Below are positions 54,505-62,395 of a stretch of DNA of 64,000 bases, piece by piece; position 1 is the first letter of the stretch, and every line of letters begins with the position of its first letter. The notes under the pieces were generated by a model. It had not been told where the DNA came from and did no database searches. It was given only the letters and a program-made list of their open reading frames with translations. Made by a program: the position numbers and the translations under genes. The DNA is from an uncultured Flavobacteriales bacterium (GTDB lineage Bacteria > Bacteroidota > Bacteroidia > Flavobacteriales_D > Sanyastnellaceae), in contig CALKGQ010000007.1 of NCBI GenBank assembly GCA_938085425.1, positions 1 through 64,000 of the forward strand, read 5' to 3'.

Positions 54505-55026
54505 TCAGCCGCGTTCTTGCAGCGCCTTGACCAGACCGGATAGGGTGTTGCCACCTGAATTCAGTGCGCCGATCACATTCTTCGCAGGAGATTGGAGCAA
54601 CGCAATCACGTCGCCAATCAATTCCTCCTTCGACTTGATCGCCGTCAGCAGTTCCAGGTTTTCATCTCCCAAATAGGTTGCTTCTTCGACGTATGCGCCT
54701 TTCAAAATCGGCATGTCGTGCTTCTTCCGGAACTCTTTCAGCACACGTGCTGGAGCATTTCCGATGTCGCCAACAAGAAGAGCAGTTTGGCCCTTGAGAA
54801 CATCATAGAGTTCCGCGTAATCGCGTCCTTCAGTGCGTTCCATGGCCTGCCGCAACAATGTGTTTTTCACCACACGGACGCGGATGTCCTTCTTGAAACA
54901 TTCACGGCGGAGGCTTGAGGTGGCATCTGAGTCCAACCCTGATGCGTCGGTCAAATACACCACGTTCTTCTCCGCAAGGATCTGAGCAAGCTCGTCGATC
55001 AATTGATCTTTTTCTGTTCGAGTCAT
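54505..55026 (-). CDS. rplJ: 50S ribosomal protein L10
   Basis: 173 residues. Stalk base protein: N-terminal rRNA-binding domain (LAQILAEKNVVYLTDASGLD, VKNTLLRQAME) and C-terminal helix for L7/L12 dimers (FLSGLVKALQERG-like GNTLSGLVKALQERG). 19 bases downstream of rplA, in the canonical L11-L1-L10-L12 order. Confidence 0.98.
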   Translation of the reverse strand: MTRTEKDQLIDELAQILAEKNVVYLTDASGLDSDATSSLRRECFKKDIRVRVVKNTLLRQAMERTEGRDYAELYDVLKGQTALLVGDIGNAPARVLKEFRKKHDMPILKGAYVEEATYLGDENLELLTAIKSKEELIGDVIALLQSPAKNVIGALNSGGNTLSGLVKALQERG

Positions 55027-55045
55027 GATGGTTCAGTTTTGCGAA

Positions 55046-55738
55046 TCAGGCTGTCGCCGTTTTCTGTTCGATTTTGATACCGGGACCCATGGTAGAGCTC
55101 ATTGCGACACTCTTCATGTAGGCACCCTTCGCAGATGAAGGCTTCAACCTCATCAACGTGGCCAAAAGCTCGGCGGCATTTTCCTCGATTTTCTTGGCGT
55201 CAAAAGACACCTTTCCAACAGAGGCATGCACAATGCCAAATTTGTCCACCTTGAAGTCGATTTTACCCGCCTTCACGTCTGTTACAGCCTTTCCAACTTC
55301 CATCGTCACTGTGCCCGATTTCGGGTTGGGCATGAGGCCACGTGGTCCGAGTACACGGCCCAACGCACCCACCTTGCCCATGACTTGGGGAGTGGTAATG
55401 ATTACATCCACATCGGTCCATCCGCCTTTGATCTTCGTCACATAGTCGTCCAATCCAACGAAATCGGCGCCAGCGTCTTTGGCCTCCTGCTCTTTGTCAG
55501 GAGTACAAAGCACCAACACACGAACTTTCTTGCCTGTCCCGTGAGGGAGGCTTACCGTACCACGAACCATTTGATTCGCCTTACGAGGATCTACGCCTAG
55601 GCGCACAGCGAGGTCTACTGTTCCATCGAACTTCGTGGTGGAGCACTCCTTCACTAGGATGGAGGCTTCCTCCAAGCTGTAAAGCTTTTCGGTGTCGATT
55701 TTGGCAGCGACCGCCTTCTGGTGTTTAGTTTGTCCCAT
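55046..55738 (-). CDS. rplA: 50S ribosomal protein L1
   Basis: 230 residues. L1 forms the mobile E-site stalk and often represses its own operon. Signature [20 protein letters not shown] and early [20 protein letters not shown] are present. 17 bases downstream of rplK. Confidence 0.98.
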   Translation of the reverse strand: MGQTKHQKAVAAKIDTEKLYSLEEASILVKECSTTKFDGTVDLAVRLGVDPRKANQMVRGTVSLPHGTGKKVRVLVLCTPDKEQEAKDAGADFVGLDDYVTKIKGGWTDVDVIITTPQVMGKVGALGRVLGPRGLMPNPKSGTVTMEVGKAVTDVKAGKIDFKVDKFGIVHASVGKVSFDAKKIEENAAELLATLMRLKPSSAKGAYMKSVAMSSTMGPGIKIEQKTATA

Positions 55739-55755
55739 TTTGCGCGGTTTGTGAC

Positions 55756-56193
55756 TTAGAAGGGGGCTTCTCCGATGACGTTAATGCCCATGCTTCGTGC
55801 AGTTCCTGCCACCATCCGCATTGCGGACTCGACAGAAAAGCAGTTCAAATCAGGCATCTTGTCTTCTGCAATTGCGCGTACTTGGTCCCACGAGACTTTG
55901 CCGACCTTGCTTCTGTTGGATTCGGGTGAACCCTTCTTCAGCTTGGCCGCCTCCATCAATTGGACAGCAGCCGGTGGGGTCTTGATGACAAAGTCGAACG
56001 ACTTGTCACTGTAGACCGTGATGACCGCTGGGAGCACCTTGCCCGGCTTATCTTGGGTTCTAGCATTGAATTGCTTACAGAACTCCATGATGTTCACTCC
56101 CTTTGCACCCAAGGCGGGTCCAACAGGAGGTGACGGGTTTGCCGCTCCACCGCGAATTTGCAGCTTGATTAGTCCAGCTACTTCTTTAGCCAT
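55756..56193 (-). CDS. rplK: 50S ribosomal protein L11
   Basis: 145 residues. N-terminal domain [20 protein letters not shown] binds the thiostrepton loop with 23S rRNA; the C-terminal domain ends with [10 protein letters not shown]-like [14 protein letters not shown]. Follows nusG after 88 bases, the longest gap in the secE-rplL run, where an extra promoter or L1-type regulatory site could sit; none was recognised. Confidence 0.98.
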   Translation of the reverse strand: MAKEVAGLIKLQIRGGAANPSPPVGPALGAKGVNIMEFCKQFNARTQDKPGKVLPAVITVYSDKSFDFVIKTPPAAVQLMEAAKLKKGSPESNRSKVGKVSWDQVRAIAEDKMPDLNCFSVESAMRMVAGTARSMGINVIGEAPF

Positions 56194-56281
56194 TGATCAT
56201 ATATATTGAACAGTCCTCGACCCGCGCAAAGGGAAGCATTTAGGGACAATGCGTTGAGTTTCGGCTGTCTGTTCCGGTTGA

Positions 56282-56833
56282 TTAGCTCTCTTTTTCCACC
56301 TGGAGATAGCCAAGTTCCACAGGCGTCTTCCGCCCAAAGATTTTGACCATCACCTTCAATTTTTTCTTTTCTTCGTTCACATCTTCAATGTTTCCGTGGA
56401 AGCCATTGAAAGGCCCATCGGTCACCTTGACCAACTCACCCACCACATATGGGATGTTGATTTCCTCATCTGTGTCTGCCAAATCGTCCACCACACCCAA
56501 GATTCGGTTCACTTCACTTTGGCGCAACGGCATGGGATCACCACGTTTTTCTGCACCAAGGAACCCAATCACGTTGGTCACATTCCGCACGATGTGCGGG
56601 ACCTCACCCACGAGAGAAGCTTCGATGTAGACGTATCCAGGGAAGAGGTTTCTCTCCTTGGAAACCTTCTTTCCATTGCGAATGGTGAAGACTTTTTCCA
56701 TGGGAATCAACAACTGACCAACATAGTCTTGCAGCCCAGCAGCGGCAATCTCAGTTTCCACGGTCTCTTGGACGCGCTTCTCCTGGCCACTCACTGCACG
56801 GACCACATACCATTTCTTTTCGATTTCACTCAT
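56282..56833 (-). CDS. nusG: Transcription termination/antitermination factor NusG
   Basis: 183 residues. NGN domain with WYVVRAVSGQEKRVQETVE and LFPGYVYIEASL, and a C-terminal KOW domain (VKVTDGPFNGFHGNIEDVNE). Binds RNA polymerase and couples it to Rho or the ribosome. 20 bases after secE. Confidence 0.98.
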   Translation of the reverse strand: MSEIEKKWYVVRAVSGQEKRVQETVETEIAAAGLQDYVGQLLIPMEKVFTIRNGKKVSKERNLFPGYVYIEASLVGEVPHIVRNVTNVIGFLGAEKRGDPMPLRQSEVNRILGVVDDLADTDEEINIPYVVGELVKVTDGPFNGFHGNIEDVNEEKKKLKVMVKIFGRKTPVELGYLQVEKES

Positions 56834-56853
56834 GACCTAGGGTATCAGGCAGA

Positions 56854-57072
56854 TCAAAGAATTTGGTAAAGCAATCCAACCACTCCAGACCAAAGTGCAT
56901 CCGCGGCATTGACGCCGAAGACCCAATCCATGGCTGAAACGATGAATGCTATCAGAAGGCTTGCCACAAAAACCAAGACTGCAGATTCCTGCAACTCGCG
57001 CCATGAAGGCCAAGTCACTTTCGTCTGGAGCTCCTGGATGGAGGCTTGCAAGTATTGTGTGAACGAAGACAT
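56854..57072 (-). CDS. secE: Preprotein translocase subunit SecE
   Basis: 72 residues from MSSFTQYLQASIQELQTKVT; the longer frame runs into tRNA-Trp. Conserved TWPSWRELQESAVLVFVASL leads into the single transmembrane helix, as in the short bacterial SecE. Placed between tRNA-Trp and nusG as is usual. Confidence 0.95.
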   Translation of the reverse strand: MSSFTQYLQASIQELQTKVTWPSWRELQESAVLVFVASLLIAFIVSAMDWVFGVNAADALWSGVVGLLYQIL

Positions 57073-57086
57073 GTTGTCAGTTTTTG

Positions 57087-57159
57087 CACGGGCGGCAGGA
57101 CTCGAACCTGCAACCAATGGTTTTGGAGACCACTACTCTACCAATTGAGCTACGCCCGT
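57087..57159 (-). tRNA. tRNA-Trp (anticodon CCA)
   Basis: 73 bases on the minus strand. Acceptor ACGGGCG pairs with CGCCCGT, discriminator G. The anticodon loop CTCCAAA on a GTGGT/ACCAT stem gives CCA. D arm AGCTCAATTGGTAGAG and T arm GGTTCGAGTCC present. Between tuf and secE. Confidence 0.97.
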
Positions 57160-57166
57160 AGATGGA

Positions 57167-57200
57167 GGAAGAAGGAACCCTCGAAAGGGAACCTTCTTCC
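57167..57200 (-). other. Long hairpin between tuf and tRNA-Trp
   Basis: GGAAGAAGG and CCTTCTTCC (9 bp) enclose a symmetrical TT/TT internal loop, then CCCT/AGGG around a TTCG tetraloop (minus-strand reading). It lies in the 71-base gap between the tuf stop and tRNA-Trp. No T run follows; an RNase processing signal or mRNA end stabiliser is plausible. Confidence 0.65.
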
Positions 57201-57230
57201 TTGCATTGATGTGGTGTCAGAAATCTCCTA

Positions 57231-58418
57231 TCAATCGAGGATTTCTGTCACCTGGCCTGCACCTACGGTACGTCCACCCTCACGGATGGCGAAACGAAGG
57301 CCTTTGTCCATCGCGATTGGCGCAATCAGCTTCACGTCAATGGTCACGTTGTCGCCAGGCATCACCATCTCACGGCCAGCCTCCAACGAAATCTCGCCTG
57401 TCACGTCCGTGGTACGGAAGTAGAACTGAGGGCGGTACTTGTTGTGGAATGGCGTGTGACGGCCTCCTTCTTCTTTCTTCAAGATGTACACCTCACCCTT
57501 GAAGTGGGCGTGTGGCTTGATGCTGTTTGGAGCAGCGATCACCATGCCGCGGCGGATGTCCTTCTTTTCGATGCCACGGAGCAACAAACCGACATTGTCG
57601 CCTGCTTCTCCACGGTCCAAAATCTTGCGGAACATCTCCACTCCAGTGATGGTGGTCTTCAGCTTCTCTTCGGCCATGCCGATGATGTCCACTTCGTCAG
57701 CAGTGTTGATCACACCAGTCTCGATACGACCGGTGGCCACGGTGCCACGACCTGTGATGGTGAACACGTCCTCGATGGACATCAAGAAAGGCTTCTCGTT
57801 GTCGCGAGGTGGAATCTCGATCCACTTGTCCACTTCCTGCATGAGGCTCATCACGGTCTCAACCCACTTGGGCTCTCCGTTCAAAGCACCCAGGGCAGAA
57901 CCTTGGACCACAGGACCGTTGTCTCCATCGTACTCATAGAATGACAAGAGTTCGCGGATCTCCATTTCCACAAGCTCGAGGAGTTCCTCATCGTCGACCA
58001 TGTCGACTTTGTTCATGAACACCACGATGCGTGGAATGCCTACCTGACGTCCGAGCAGGATGTGCTCACGCGTCTGGGGCATGGGGCCGTCTGTTGCAGC
58101 CACCACAAGGATGGCGCCGTCCATTTGGGCAGCACCAGTCACCATGTTCTTCACGTAGTCGGCGTGACCAGGACAGTCGACGTGCGCGTAGTGGCGCTGG
58201 TCAGTCTGGTACTCCACGTGTGAAGAGTTGATGGTGATTCCGCGCTCCTTCTCTTCTGGAGCGTTGTCGATTTGGTCAAACGAGCGTGCCTCGCTAAAAC
58301 CTGCGTCGGCCATCACCTTGGTGATTGCGGCCGTGAGTGTGGTCTTGCCGTGGTCAACGTGGCCGATAGTGCCGATGTTGACGTGTGGTTTGGACCGGTC
58401 AAAAGTTTCCTTTGCCAT
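57231..58418 (-). CDS. tuf: Elongation factor Tu
   Basis: 395 residues from [16 protein letters not shown]; the longer frame reads into tRNA-Thr. G-domain motifs [26 protein letters not shown] and [11 protein letters not shown] are intact. Only one tuf gene is visible in the window. It follows four tRNA genes, forming a tRNA-tuf-tRNA operon. Confidence 0.99.
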   Translation of the reverse strand: MAKETFDRSKPHVNIGTIGHVDHGKTTLTAAITKVMADAGFSEARSFDQIDNAPEEKERGITINSSHVEYQTDQRHYAHVDCPGHADYVKNMVTGAAQMDGAILVVAATDGPMPQTREHILLGRQVGIPRIVVFMNKVDMVDDEELLELVEMEIRELLSFYEYDGDNGPVVQGSALGALNGEPKWVETVMSLMQEVDKWIEIPPRDNEKPFLMSIEDVFTITGRGTVATGRIETGVINTADEVDIIGMAEEKLKTTITGVEMFRKILDRGEAGDNVGLLLRGIEKKDIRRGMVIAAPNSIKPHAHFKGEVYILKKEEGGRHTPFHNKYRPQFYFRTTDVTGEISLEAGREMVMPGDNVTIDVKLIAPIAMDKGLRFAIREGGRTVGAGQVTEILD

Positions 58419-58460
58419 GTCTGGAAGAATTAATTGATTGAATGATTTTCTTTTTGAATG

Positions 58461-58532
58461 AGCCAATGACGGGAATTGAACCCGTGACCTCTTCCTTACC
58501 AAGGAAGCGCTCTACCCCTGAGCTACATCGGC
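58461..58532 (-). tRNA. tRNA-Thr (anticodon GGT)
   Basis: 72 bases, minus strand. Acceptor GCCGATG pairs with CATTGGC (one G-T). Anticodon loop TTGGTAA on CTTCC/GGAAG gives GGT. Discriminator T (U). Confidence 0.96.
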
Positions 58533-58540
58533 TAAACTGG

Positions 58541-58613
58541 AGCGGAAGACGAGATTCGAACTCGCGACATTCAGCTTGGAAGGCTGATGCTCTACCAACT
58601 GAGCTACTTCCGC
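58541..58613 (-). tRNA. tRNA-Gly (anticodon TCC)
   Basis: 73 bases, minus strand. Acceptor GCGGAAG pairs with CTTCCGC. Anticodon loop CTTCCAA on TCAGC/GCTGA gives TCC. Discriminator T, and the next bases happen to read CCA. Confidence 0.96.
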
Positions 58614-58628
58614 TTGCACGGTCAAATG

Positions 58629-58711
58629 TGGGGGTAATAGGATTCGAACCTATTCAGTCAAAGACAACAGATTTACAGTCTGCCCCGGCTCTCCAACTCC
58701 GGCGTACCCCC
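58629..58711 (-). tRNA. tRNA-Tyr (anticodon GTA)
   Basis: 83 bases with a long variable arm, minus strand. Acceptor GGGGGTA pairs with TACCCCC, discriminator A. Anticodon loop CTGTAAA gives GTA. Confidence 0.96.
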
Positions 58712-58746
58712 CTATTATAACCCAACCGTGCGTGGTTGGTTAGGTG

Positions 58747-58819
58747 AGCCGGTGGAGGGATTCGAACCCCCGGCCAGCTGATTACAAATCAGCTGCTCTG
58801 GCCTCTGAGCTACACCGGC
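58747..58819 (-). tRNA. tRNA-Thr (anticodon TGT)
   Basis: 73 bases, minus strand. Acceptor GCCGGTG pairs with CACCGGC. Anticodon loop TTTGTAA on GCTGA/TCAGC gives TGT. First gene of the tRNA-tuf-secE-ribosomal-rpoBC array. Confidence 0.96.
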
Positions 58820-58843
58820 AACATTTCAAAGAACAGGGCAAAC

Positions 58844-58878
58844 AAAATACCCTCCCGAATTTCAGGAGGGCAAATGTA
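58844..58878 (-). terminator. Hairpin between hpf and tRNA-Thr, next to a TAnnTTTG element
   Basis: On the minus strand TACATTTG (58871-58878) is followed immediately by CCCTCC TGAAATTCG GGAGGG and TATTTTG. The hairpin with its T-rich tail is a good terminator for the xerC-hpf unit. The -7 match just before it could instead start the tRNA-tuf transcript, which would then carry this hairpin in its leader. Confidence 0.6.
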
Positions 58879-58938
58879 CGAAAGAAAAGTACGTCTGCAG
58901 TGCGTCAGTCCGCGATTTTTTTGTACCACAGAATTACG

Positions 58939-59223
58939 TCAAGCATGGACCTTCATCACCTGTCTTCGCAGGGCCTCACTCACCTCGTCCATGGCGGCTT
59001 CAAAACTCACTGCCCTTCTTTTTGCAAACAGATCCTTTCCTGGCAAGTGTGCCTTGACCTCAACCAATTTGTTGTCCCTTGCATCGCTCTTGTCCACCCG
59101 CAAAAAAACCTCACAGCTTTGCAAGTCTTGGTTGAACGTCAAAAGCTTTTCCAGCTTGGACTCTACGAAAGACAGCAGACCAGCGTCTGCATCGAAATGA
59201 ATGGAGTGAATTTGAATGCGCAT
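58939..59223 (-). CDS. hpf: Ribosome hibernation-promoting factor, short form
   Basis: 94 residues from MRIQIHSIHFDADAG; the longer frame overlaps xerC. The fold has the usual VESKLEKLLTFNQDLQSCEV and FEAAMDEVSEALRRQVMK. HPF/RaiA proteins bind the 30S decoding centre in resting cells. It follows xerC by 11 bases. No long-form C-terminal domain is present. Confidence 0.9.
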   Translation of the reverse strand: MRIQIHSIHFDADAGLLSFVESKLEKLLTFNQDLQSCEVFLRVDKSDARDNKLVEVKAHLPGKDLFAKRRAVSFEAAMDEVSEALRRQVMKVHA

Positions 59224-59234
59224 GAACAACGGGT

Positions 59235-60134
59235 TTACTCCCCCGCTGTCCGATGGTTCAGAGGTGAAGCTTTGTGAAACTCCTTCAGCTTTGCTGTCGT
59301 GTGCTGGGTGTACACCTGAGTGGAAGACAAGCTTGCGTGGCCCAAGAGGTCTTTGACCGCTGCAAGTTCTGCCCCACGGTTCAACAGGTGGGTCGCAAAC
59401 GTATGCCGAAGCACGTGAGGACTGCATTTCTGCAATGAGCTCACCTCTCCAAGGTAGTGGTTGACCCTCCGATAAACAAATGACGGATACAAGGAACTTC
59501 CTGCATCCGTCACAAACAAATCATCGTCGCCAAGTGGGCGGTCCATCACATGCTGCATGATGCTTTCCATCGTGGACGGCAAAAGAGGCAACATGCGTTC
59601 TTTCCTTCCTTTGCCAAAAACCCTTAGTTCTTTTCGTGCCCCATCGACGTCTTGCACTTTAAGGCCAATCAGCTCACTCATCCGGATGCCTGTTTCATAA
59701 AGCAAGGCAATCATGCTGCGGTCTCTTCGGCCCTTCCAGTCGGTGTCAAAAACATCTTCCGTAAAAAGCTTGCTCATCGAATGCTCAGGAACGACCTCAG
59801 GCATTCTGCGCTCCACCTTGGGCAAAACCACCGAATCAGCTGGATTGAACTCCATCATTCCCTGGCGACGGGCAAACTTGACAAAGGTCCGGTACACGCT
59901 GACTTTTCGATGGATCGTTCTAGGAGACTTGCCTTCTTGCACCATGGACACAACCCAACTTCGAATCCACTCTCCCTCCACCTTGGTCAAGTCCAGCTCT
60001 TCGTAGGTCTCCGTCATGAACTTCTTCATCTGGTTCAGATCGGAACGATAACATCGTATCGTGTGGTCTGAACCCCTGCGCTCTTTTTGCAAGTAGTCCA
60101 AGAAATGAGCGATATGTTGGATGGTTTGGTTCAA
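59235..60134 (-). CDS. xerC: Tyrosine recombinase (XerC-like)
   Basis: 299 residues. The first codon is TTG at 60134; no ATG lies near the conserved start FLDYLQKERRGSDHTIRCYR. N-terminal SAM-like core-binding domain (1-100) and catalytic domain with the Arg of ETGIRMSELI, Lys of FGKGRKERM, SPHVLRHTFATHL (His, Arg), LLGHASLSSTQVY with the His and the nucleophilic Tyr. Size and motifs match XerC/XerD used to resolve chromosome dimers at dif, and phage-type integrases are less likely as no att or cargo genes are here. A palindrome and a terminator sit just upstream. Confidence 0.9.
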   Translation of the reverse strand: MNQTIQHIAHFLDYLQKERRGSDHTIRCYRSDLNQMKKFMTETYEELDLTKVEGEWIRSWVVSMVQEGKSPRTIHRKVSVYRTFVKFARRQGMMEFNPADSVVLPKVERRMPEVVPEHSMSKLFTEDVFDTDWKGRRDRSMIALLYETGIRMSELIGLKVQDVDGARKELRVFGKGRKERMLPLLPSTMESIMQHVMDRPLGDDDLFVTDAGSSLYPSFVYRRVNHYLGEVSSLQKCSPHVLRHTFATHLLNRGAELAAVKDLLGHASLSSTQVYTQHTTAKLKEFHKASPLNHRTAGE

Positions 60135-60147
60135 AATTCAGGGCAGC

Positions 60148-60182
60148 AAAAAGGCGAAAAGCTTGCGCAATTTCGCCTTTTT
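60148..60182. terminator. Rho-independent terminator after rpsU, readable in both directions
   Basis: AAAAAGGCGAAA and TTTCGCCTTTTT form a perfect 12-bp inverted repeat around AGCTTGCGCAA. It follows the rpsU stop by 47 bases and precedes xerC by 13. Confidence 0.88.
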
Positions 60183-60183
60183 A

Positions 60184-60210
60184 GTCGACATAACCAAATA
60201 TTATGTCGAC
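60184..60210. repeat. Perfect 10-7-10 palindrome upstream of xerC
   Basis: GTCGACATAA, a seven-base spacer CCAAATA, and TTATGTCGAC form an exact inverted repeat right next to the rpsU terminator. The CATAA/TTATG inner halves look like the arms of Xer dif sites, but the spacer is seven bases instead of six. It could also be an operator; on the minus strand ATATTTG inside it is close to the -7 consensus. Confidence 0.6.
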
Positions 60211-60228
60211 GAATTATCGGATTTTATC

Positions 60229-60420
60229 TCACTCCGCCTTCAAATTCAATCCATTTTTATACACCGCCTTCTTCATCATGGCCCGGTTCAACACGCTGGG
60301 CTTGATGAATTCACGACGCGTACGAAGCTGCTTCATGGTTTTCGTCTGGTCGAACTTCTTCTTGAATTGCTTGAGGGAGCGCTCGATGTTGTCTCCTTCT
60401 TTGACTTGAATGCTGAGCAT
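60229..60420 (-). CDS. rpsU: 30S ribosomal protein S21
   Basis: 63 residues, basic, with IERSLKQFKKKFDQT and the RTRREFIKPSV stretch of S21. Assembles late on the 30S platform. Two-part features: a TATTTTTG promoter 18 bases upstream and a strong terminator downstream, so it is monocistronic. Confidence 0.95.
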   Translation of the reverse strand: MLSIQVKEGDNIERSLKQFKKKFDQTKTMKQLRTRREFIKPSVLNRAMMKKAVYKNGLNLKAE

Positions 60421-60438
60421 GTTTTCTTAATTGGGCGA

Positions 60439-60446
60439 CAAAAATA
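60439..60446 (-). promoter_or_regulatory. TAnnTTTG promoter element of rpsU
   Basis: Minus strand TATTTTTG, 18 bases before the rpsU ATG; the short leader contains AAGAAAA just before the start. Confidence 0.58.
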
Positions 60447-60463
60447 AGGCAAATCCTCGAAAA

Positions 60464-61612
60464 TCATACACTTTCCCTCAGCAACTCTCGACCAATCACC
60501 AATTTCTGGATCTCCGAGGTTCCTTCCCCAATGGTGCAAAGTTTGCTGTCTCGAAAATACTTTTCAGCTGGAAAATCTTTGGTGTAACCATATCCGCCCA
60601 AGATCTGGACGCCTTCGGTGGCCACACGGACGCATACTTCACTTGCCTCGTACTTCGCCATCGCCCCTTCTTTGGTCACAGATTTCCCTTCATTCTTCAA
60701 TGCGCAGGCCTGCAGGGTGAGCAAGTCGGCAGCCTCGATGGAAGTGGCCATGTCCGCCAGTTTGAAACCAATGGCCTGAAATCTGGCAATGGGCTGACCA
60801 AATTGCTCACGCTCCTTTGCGTAGTTCGTGGCCGTCTCCATGGCTCCTTTGGCAATGCCAAGAGACAATGAGGCGATGCTGATTCTGCCGCCGTCCAAGA
60901 TTTTCATCGCTTGAATGAAGCCTTGGCCTACCTCGCCCAGCACATGGCTCTGGGGGATACGGCATTGGTCAAACACCAATTCTGCGGTTTCACTGCATCG
61001 CATGCCCAATTTGTTCTCTTTCTTGCCGCCAGAAAAGCCAGGTGTACCGCGCTCGACCACGAAGGCTGTGATTCCCTTGCTGTCCAGGGGCTCACCTGTC
61101 CTCGCAAGAACCACGGCCAAATCTCCTGAAATGCCATGGGTGATCCAATTCTTGGTGCCATGAAGCACCCACTCCTCTCCGTCCTGCTTGGCCACACATT
61201 GCATCCTCATGGCATCGCTGCCCGTGTTGGCTTCTGTCAACCCCCAGGCACCAATCCACTCGCCCGAAGCCAGTTTGGGCAACCATTTTGATTTCTGCTC
61301 ATGGGTGCCAAAGGCCAAAATGTGGCCAGTGCACAAGCTGTTGTGCGCCGCCATAGAAAGCCCCACCGAGCCACAAACTTTGGCCAGTTCTTCGATGGCC
61401 ATTTTGTATTCGTAATACGTCAACCCCGCACCTCCATATTGCTCGGGCACCAGCATGCCCATCAATCCCATCTCCCCCATTTTGCGAAACAAGTCACGGG
61501 GGAAATGCTGACGCTCGTCCCAGTCCATGCGGTGAGGGAGAATCTCTCGCTGGGCGAAATCCCGAATGGAATCGCGCATCATTCGTTGATCTTGTGTGAG
61601 GGACAGTTGCAT
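60464..61612 (-). CDS. Acyl-CoA dehydrogenase
   Basis: 382 residues, the normal size. FAD- and CoA-contacting segments: AWGLTEANTGSDAMRMQCVA-type GLTEANTGSDA, the KNWITHG stretch, REQFGQPIARFQAIGFKLAD, QILGGYGYTKDFPAEKYFRD and TIGEGTSEIQKLVIGREL with the catalytic Glu in IGEGTSE/YGYTKD region. Short/branched-chain type. It performs the first step of fatty acid beta-oxidation, passing electrons to ETF. Last gene of a possible run after the HhH protein gene, 18 bases away. Confidence 0.95.
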   Translation of the reverse strand: MQLSLTQDQRMMRDSIRDFAQREILPHRMDWDERQHFPRDLFRKMGEMGLMGMLVPEQYGGAGLTYYEYKMAIEELAKVCGSVGLSMAAHNSLCTGHILAFGTHEQKSKWLPKLASGEWIGAWGLTEANTGSDAMRMQCVAKQDGEEWVLHGTKNWITHGISGDLAVVLARTGEPLDSKGITAFVVERGTPGFSGGKKENKLGMRCSETAELVFDQCRIPQSHVLGEVGQGFIQAMKILDGGRISIASLSLGIAKGAMETATNYAKEREQFGQPIARFQAIGFKLADMATSIEAADLLTLQACALKNEGKSVTKEGAMAKYEASEVCVRVATEGVQILGGYGYTKDFPAEKYFRDSKLCTIGEGTSEIQKLVIGRELLRESV

Positions 61613-61630
61613 GGCTTCTTTGTTGGTGGT

Positions 61631-62395
61631 TCAAAGGTCGGGAAGTTCTCTCAAGTCGTCGTCGCCCTCCTGGGGTGGACCGCAACAGTGCAAATAGGGC
61701 GTCCAATGCTGACGCATCGCAGTGTCCAACCCCAACCGCTCCCAAAGCAAATCGATGCTGGACACTCCCCTGCCCCTTGCCCTCAAAATGGCCTTGGCTG
61801 CTTTTGCTCCAAACCAAGGGTGTCGCGCCAAATCCCCGTAAGTGACCTCTTCCAAGCACATGGGCTTGACCAAAGAGCGTTCGACATTCAACATCGGCTT
61901 GATGTCCTCCACCAAGCTGGAGTCCAACCCATAGACAAGGTGCAATTGATCCACTTCGATAAAGCCACCGAGAAGGTTTTTGAAACCAAGGATTCGCTTG
62001 GAAAGTACCGGGCCAATGCCGCGAAATTTCTGCCAATCCTCCGCATCTGCGGCATTGATTTCCATGGCCTTCACCTCCTCGGTCACGTCTGCATTTGGTG
62101 ATCTCAAGGTCCCTGCCGTGGAATTGAACCTGTCTTTGTCCAGGCTGCGTTTGTCCCAGCGCCGTTTTCTGCCTCGCAAAGAAGGGCCTGGAAGTTGCTC
62201 CGCCCAACACAACAGGTCCTGCACATGGGCCCGCGGCACATCTTCCCAATGCCGCTCAGATTCAGCATCCTTCCAGGCCCTGGCACCGAGCGTCAAGGCC
62301 ACCAAAAGACATGCCCAAATCCATTCCTGGAGATGGGCATGTCTTGGACCAAAAAAAAATGCTGGCCGCTCAGTCGTAGCGTTTGATTTCTCCAC
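61631..62395 (-). CDS. Membrane-anchored helix-hairpin-helix protein
   Basis: 254 residues. One transmembrane helix at about 24-42 ([17 protein letters not shown]) places the rest in the periplasm. Then a linker and a pair of helix-hairpin-helix units: [23 protein letters not shown] and [20 protein letters not shown] plus a third weaker repeat. This resembles ComEA-type DNA-binding domains and the Bacteroidota group of membrane HhH proteins; DNA uptake is one possibility, unproven. Its start overlaps the upstream symporter stop by 26 bases. Confidence 0.82.
   Translation of the reverse strand: MEKSNATTERPAFFFGPRHAHLQEWIWACLLVALTLGARAWKDAESERHWEDVPRAHVQDLLCWAEQLPGPSLRGRKRRWDKRSLDKDRFNSTAGTLRSPNADVTEEVKAMEINAADAEDWQKFRGIGPVLSKRILGFKNLLGGFIEVDQLHLVYGLDSSLVEDIKPMLNVERSLVKPMCLEEVTYGDLARHPWFGAKAAKAILRARGRGVSSIDLLWERLGLDTAMRQHWTPYLHCCGPPQEGDDDLRELPDL

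Noticed and set aside
59235-60134. Tyrosine recombinase as an integrase of a mobile element
   Set aside because: It is flanked by hpf and rpsU, with no tRNA-end duplication or cargo, and matches chromosomal XerC in length.
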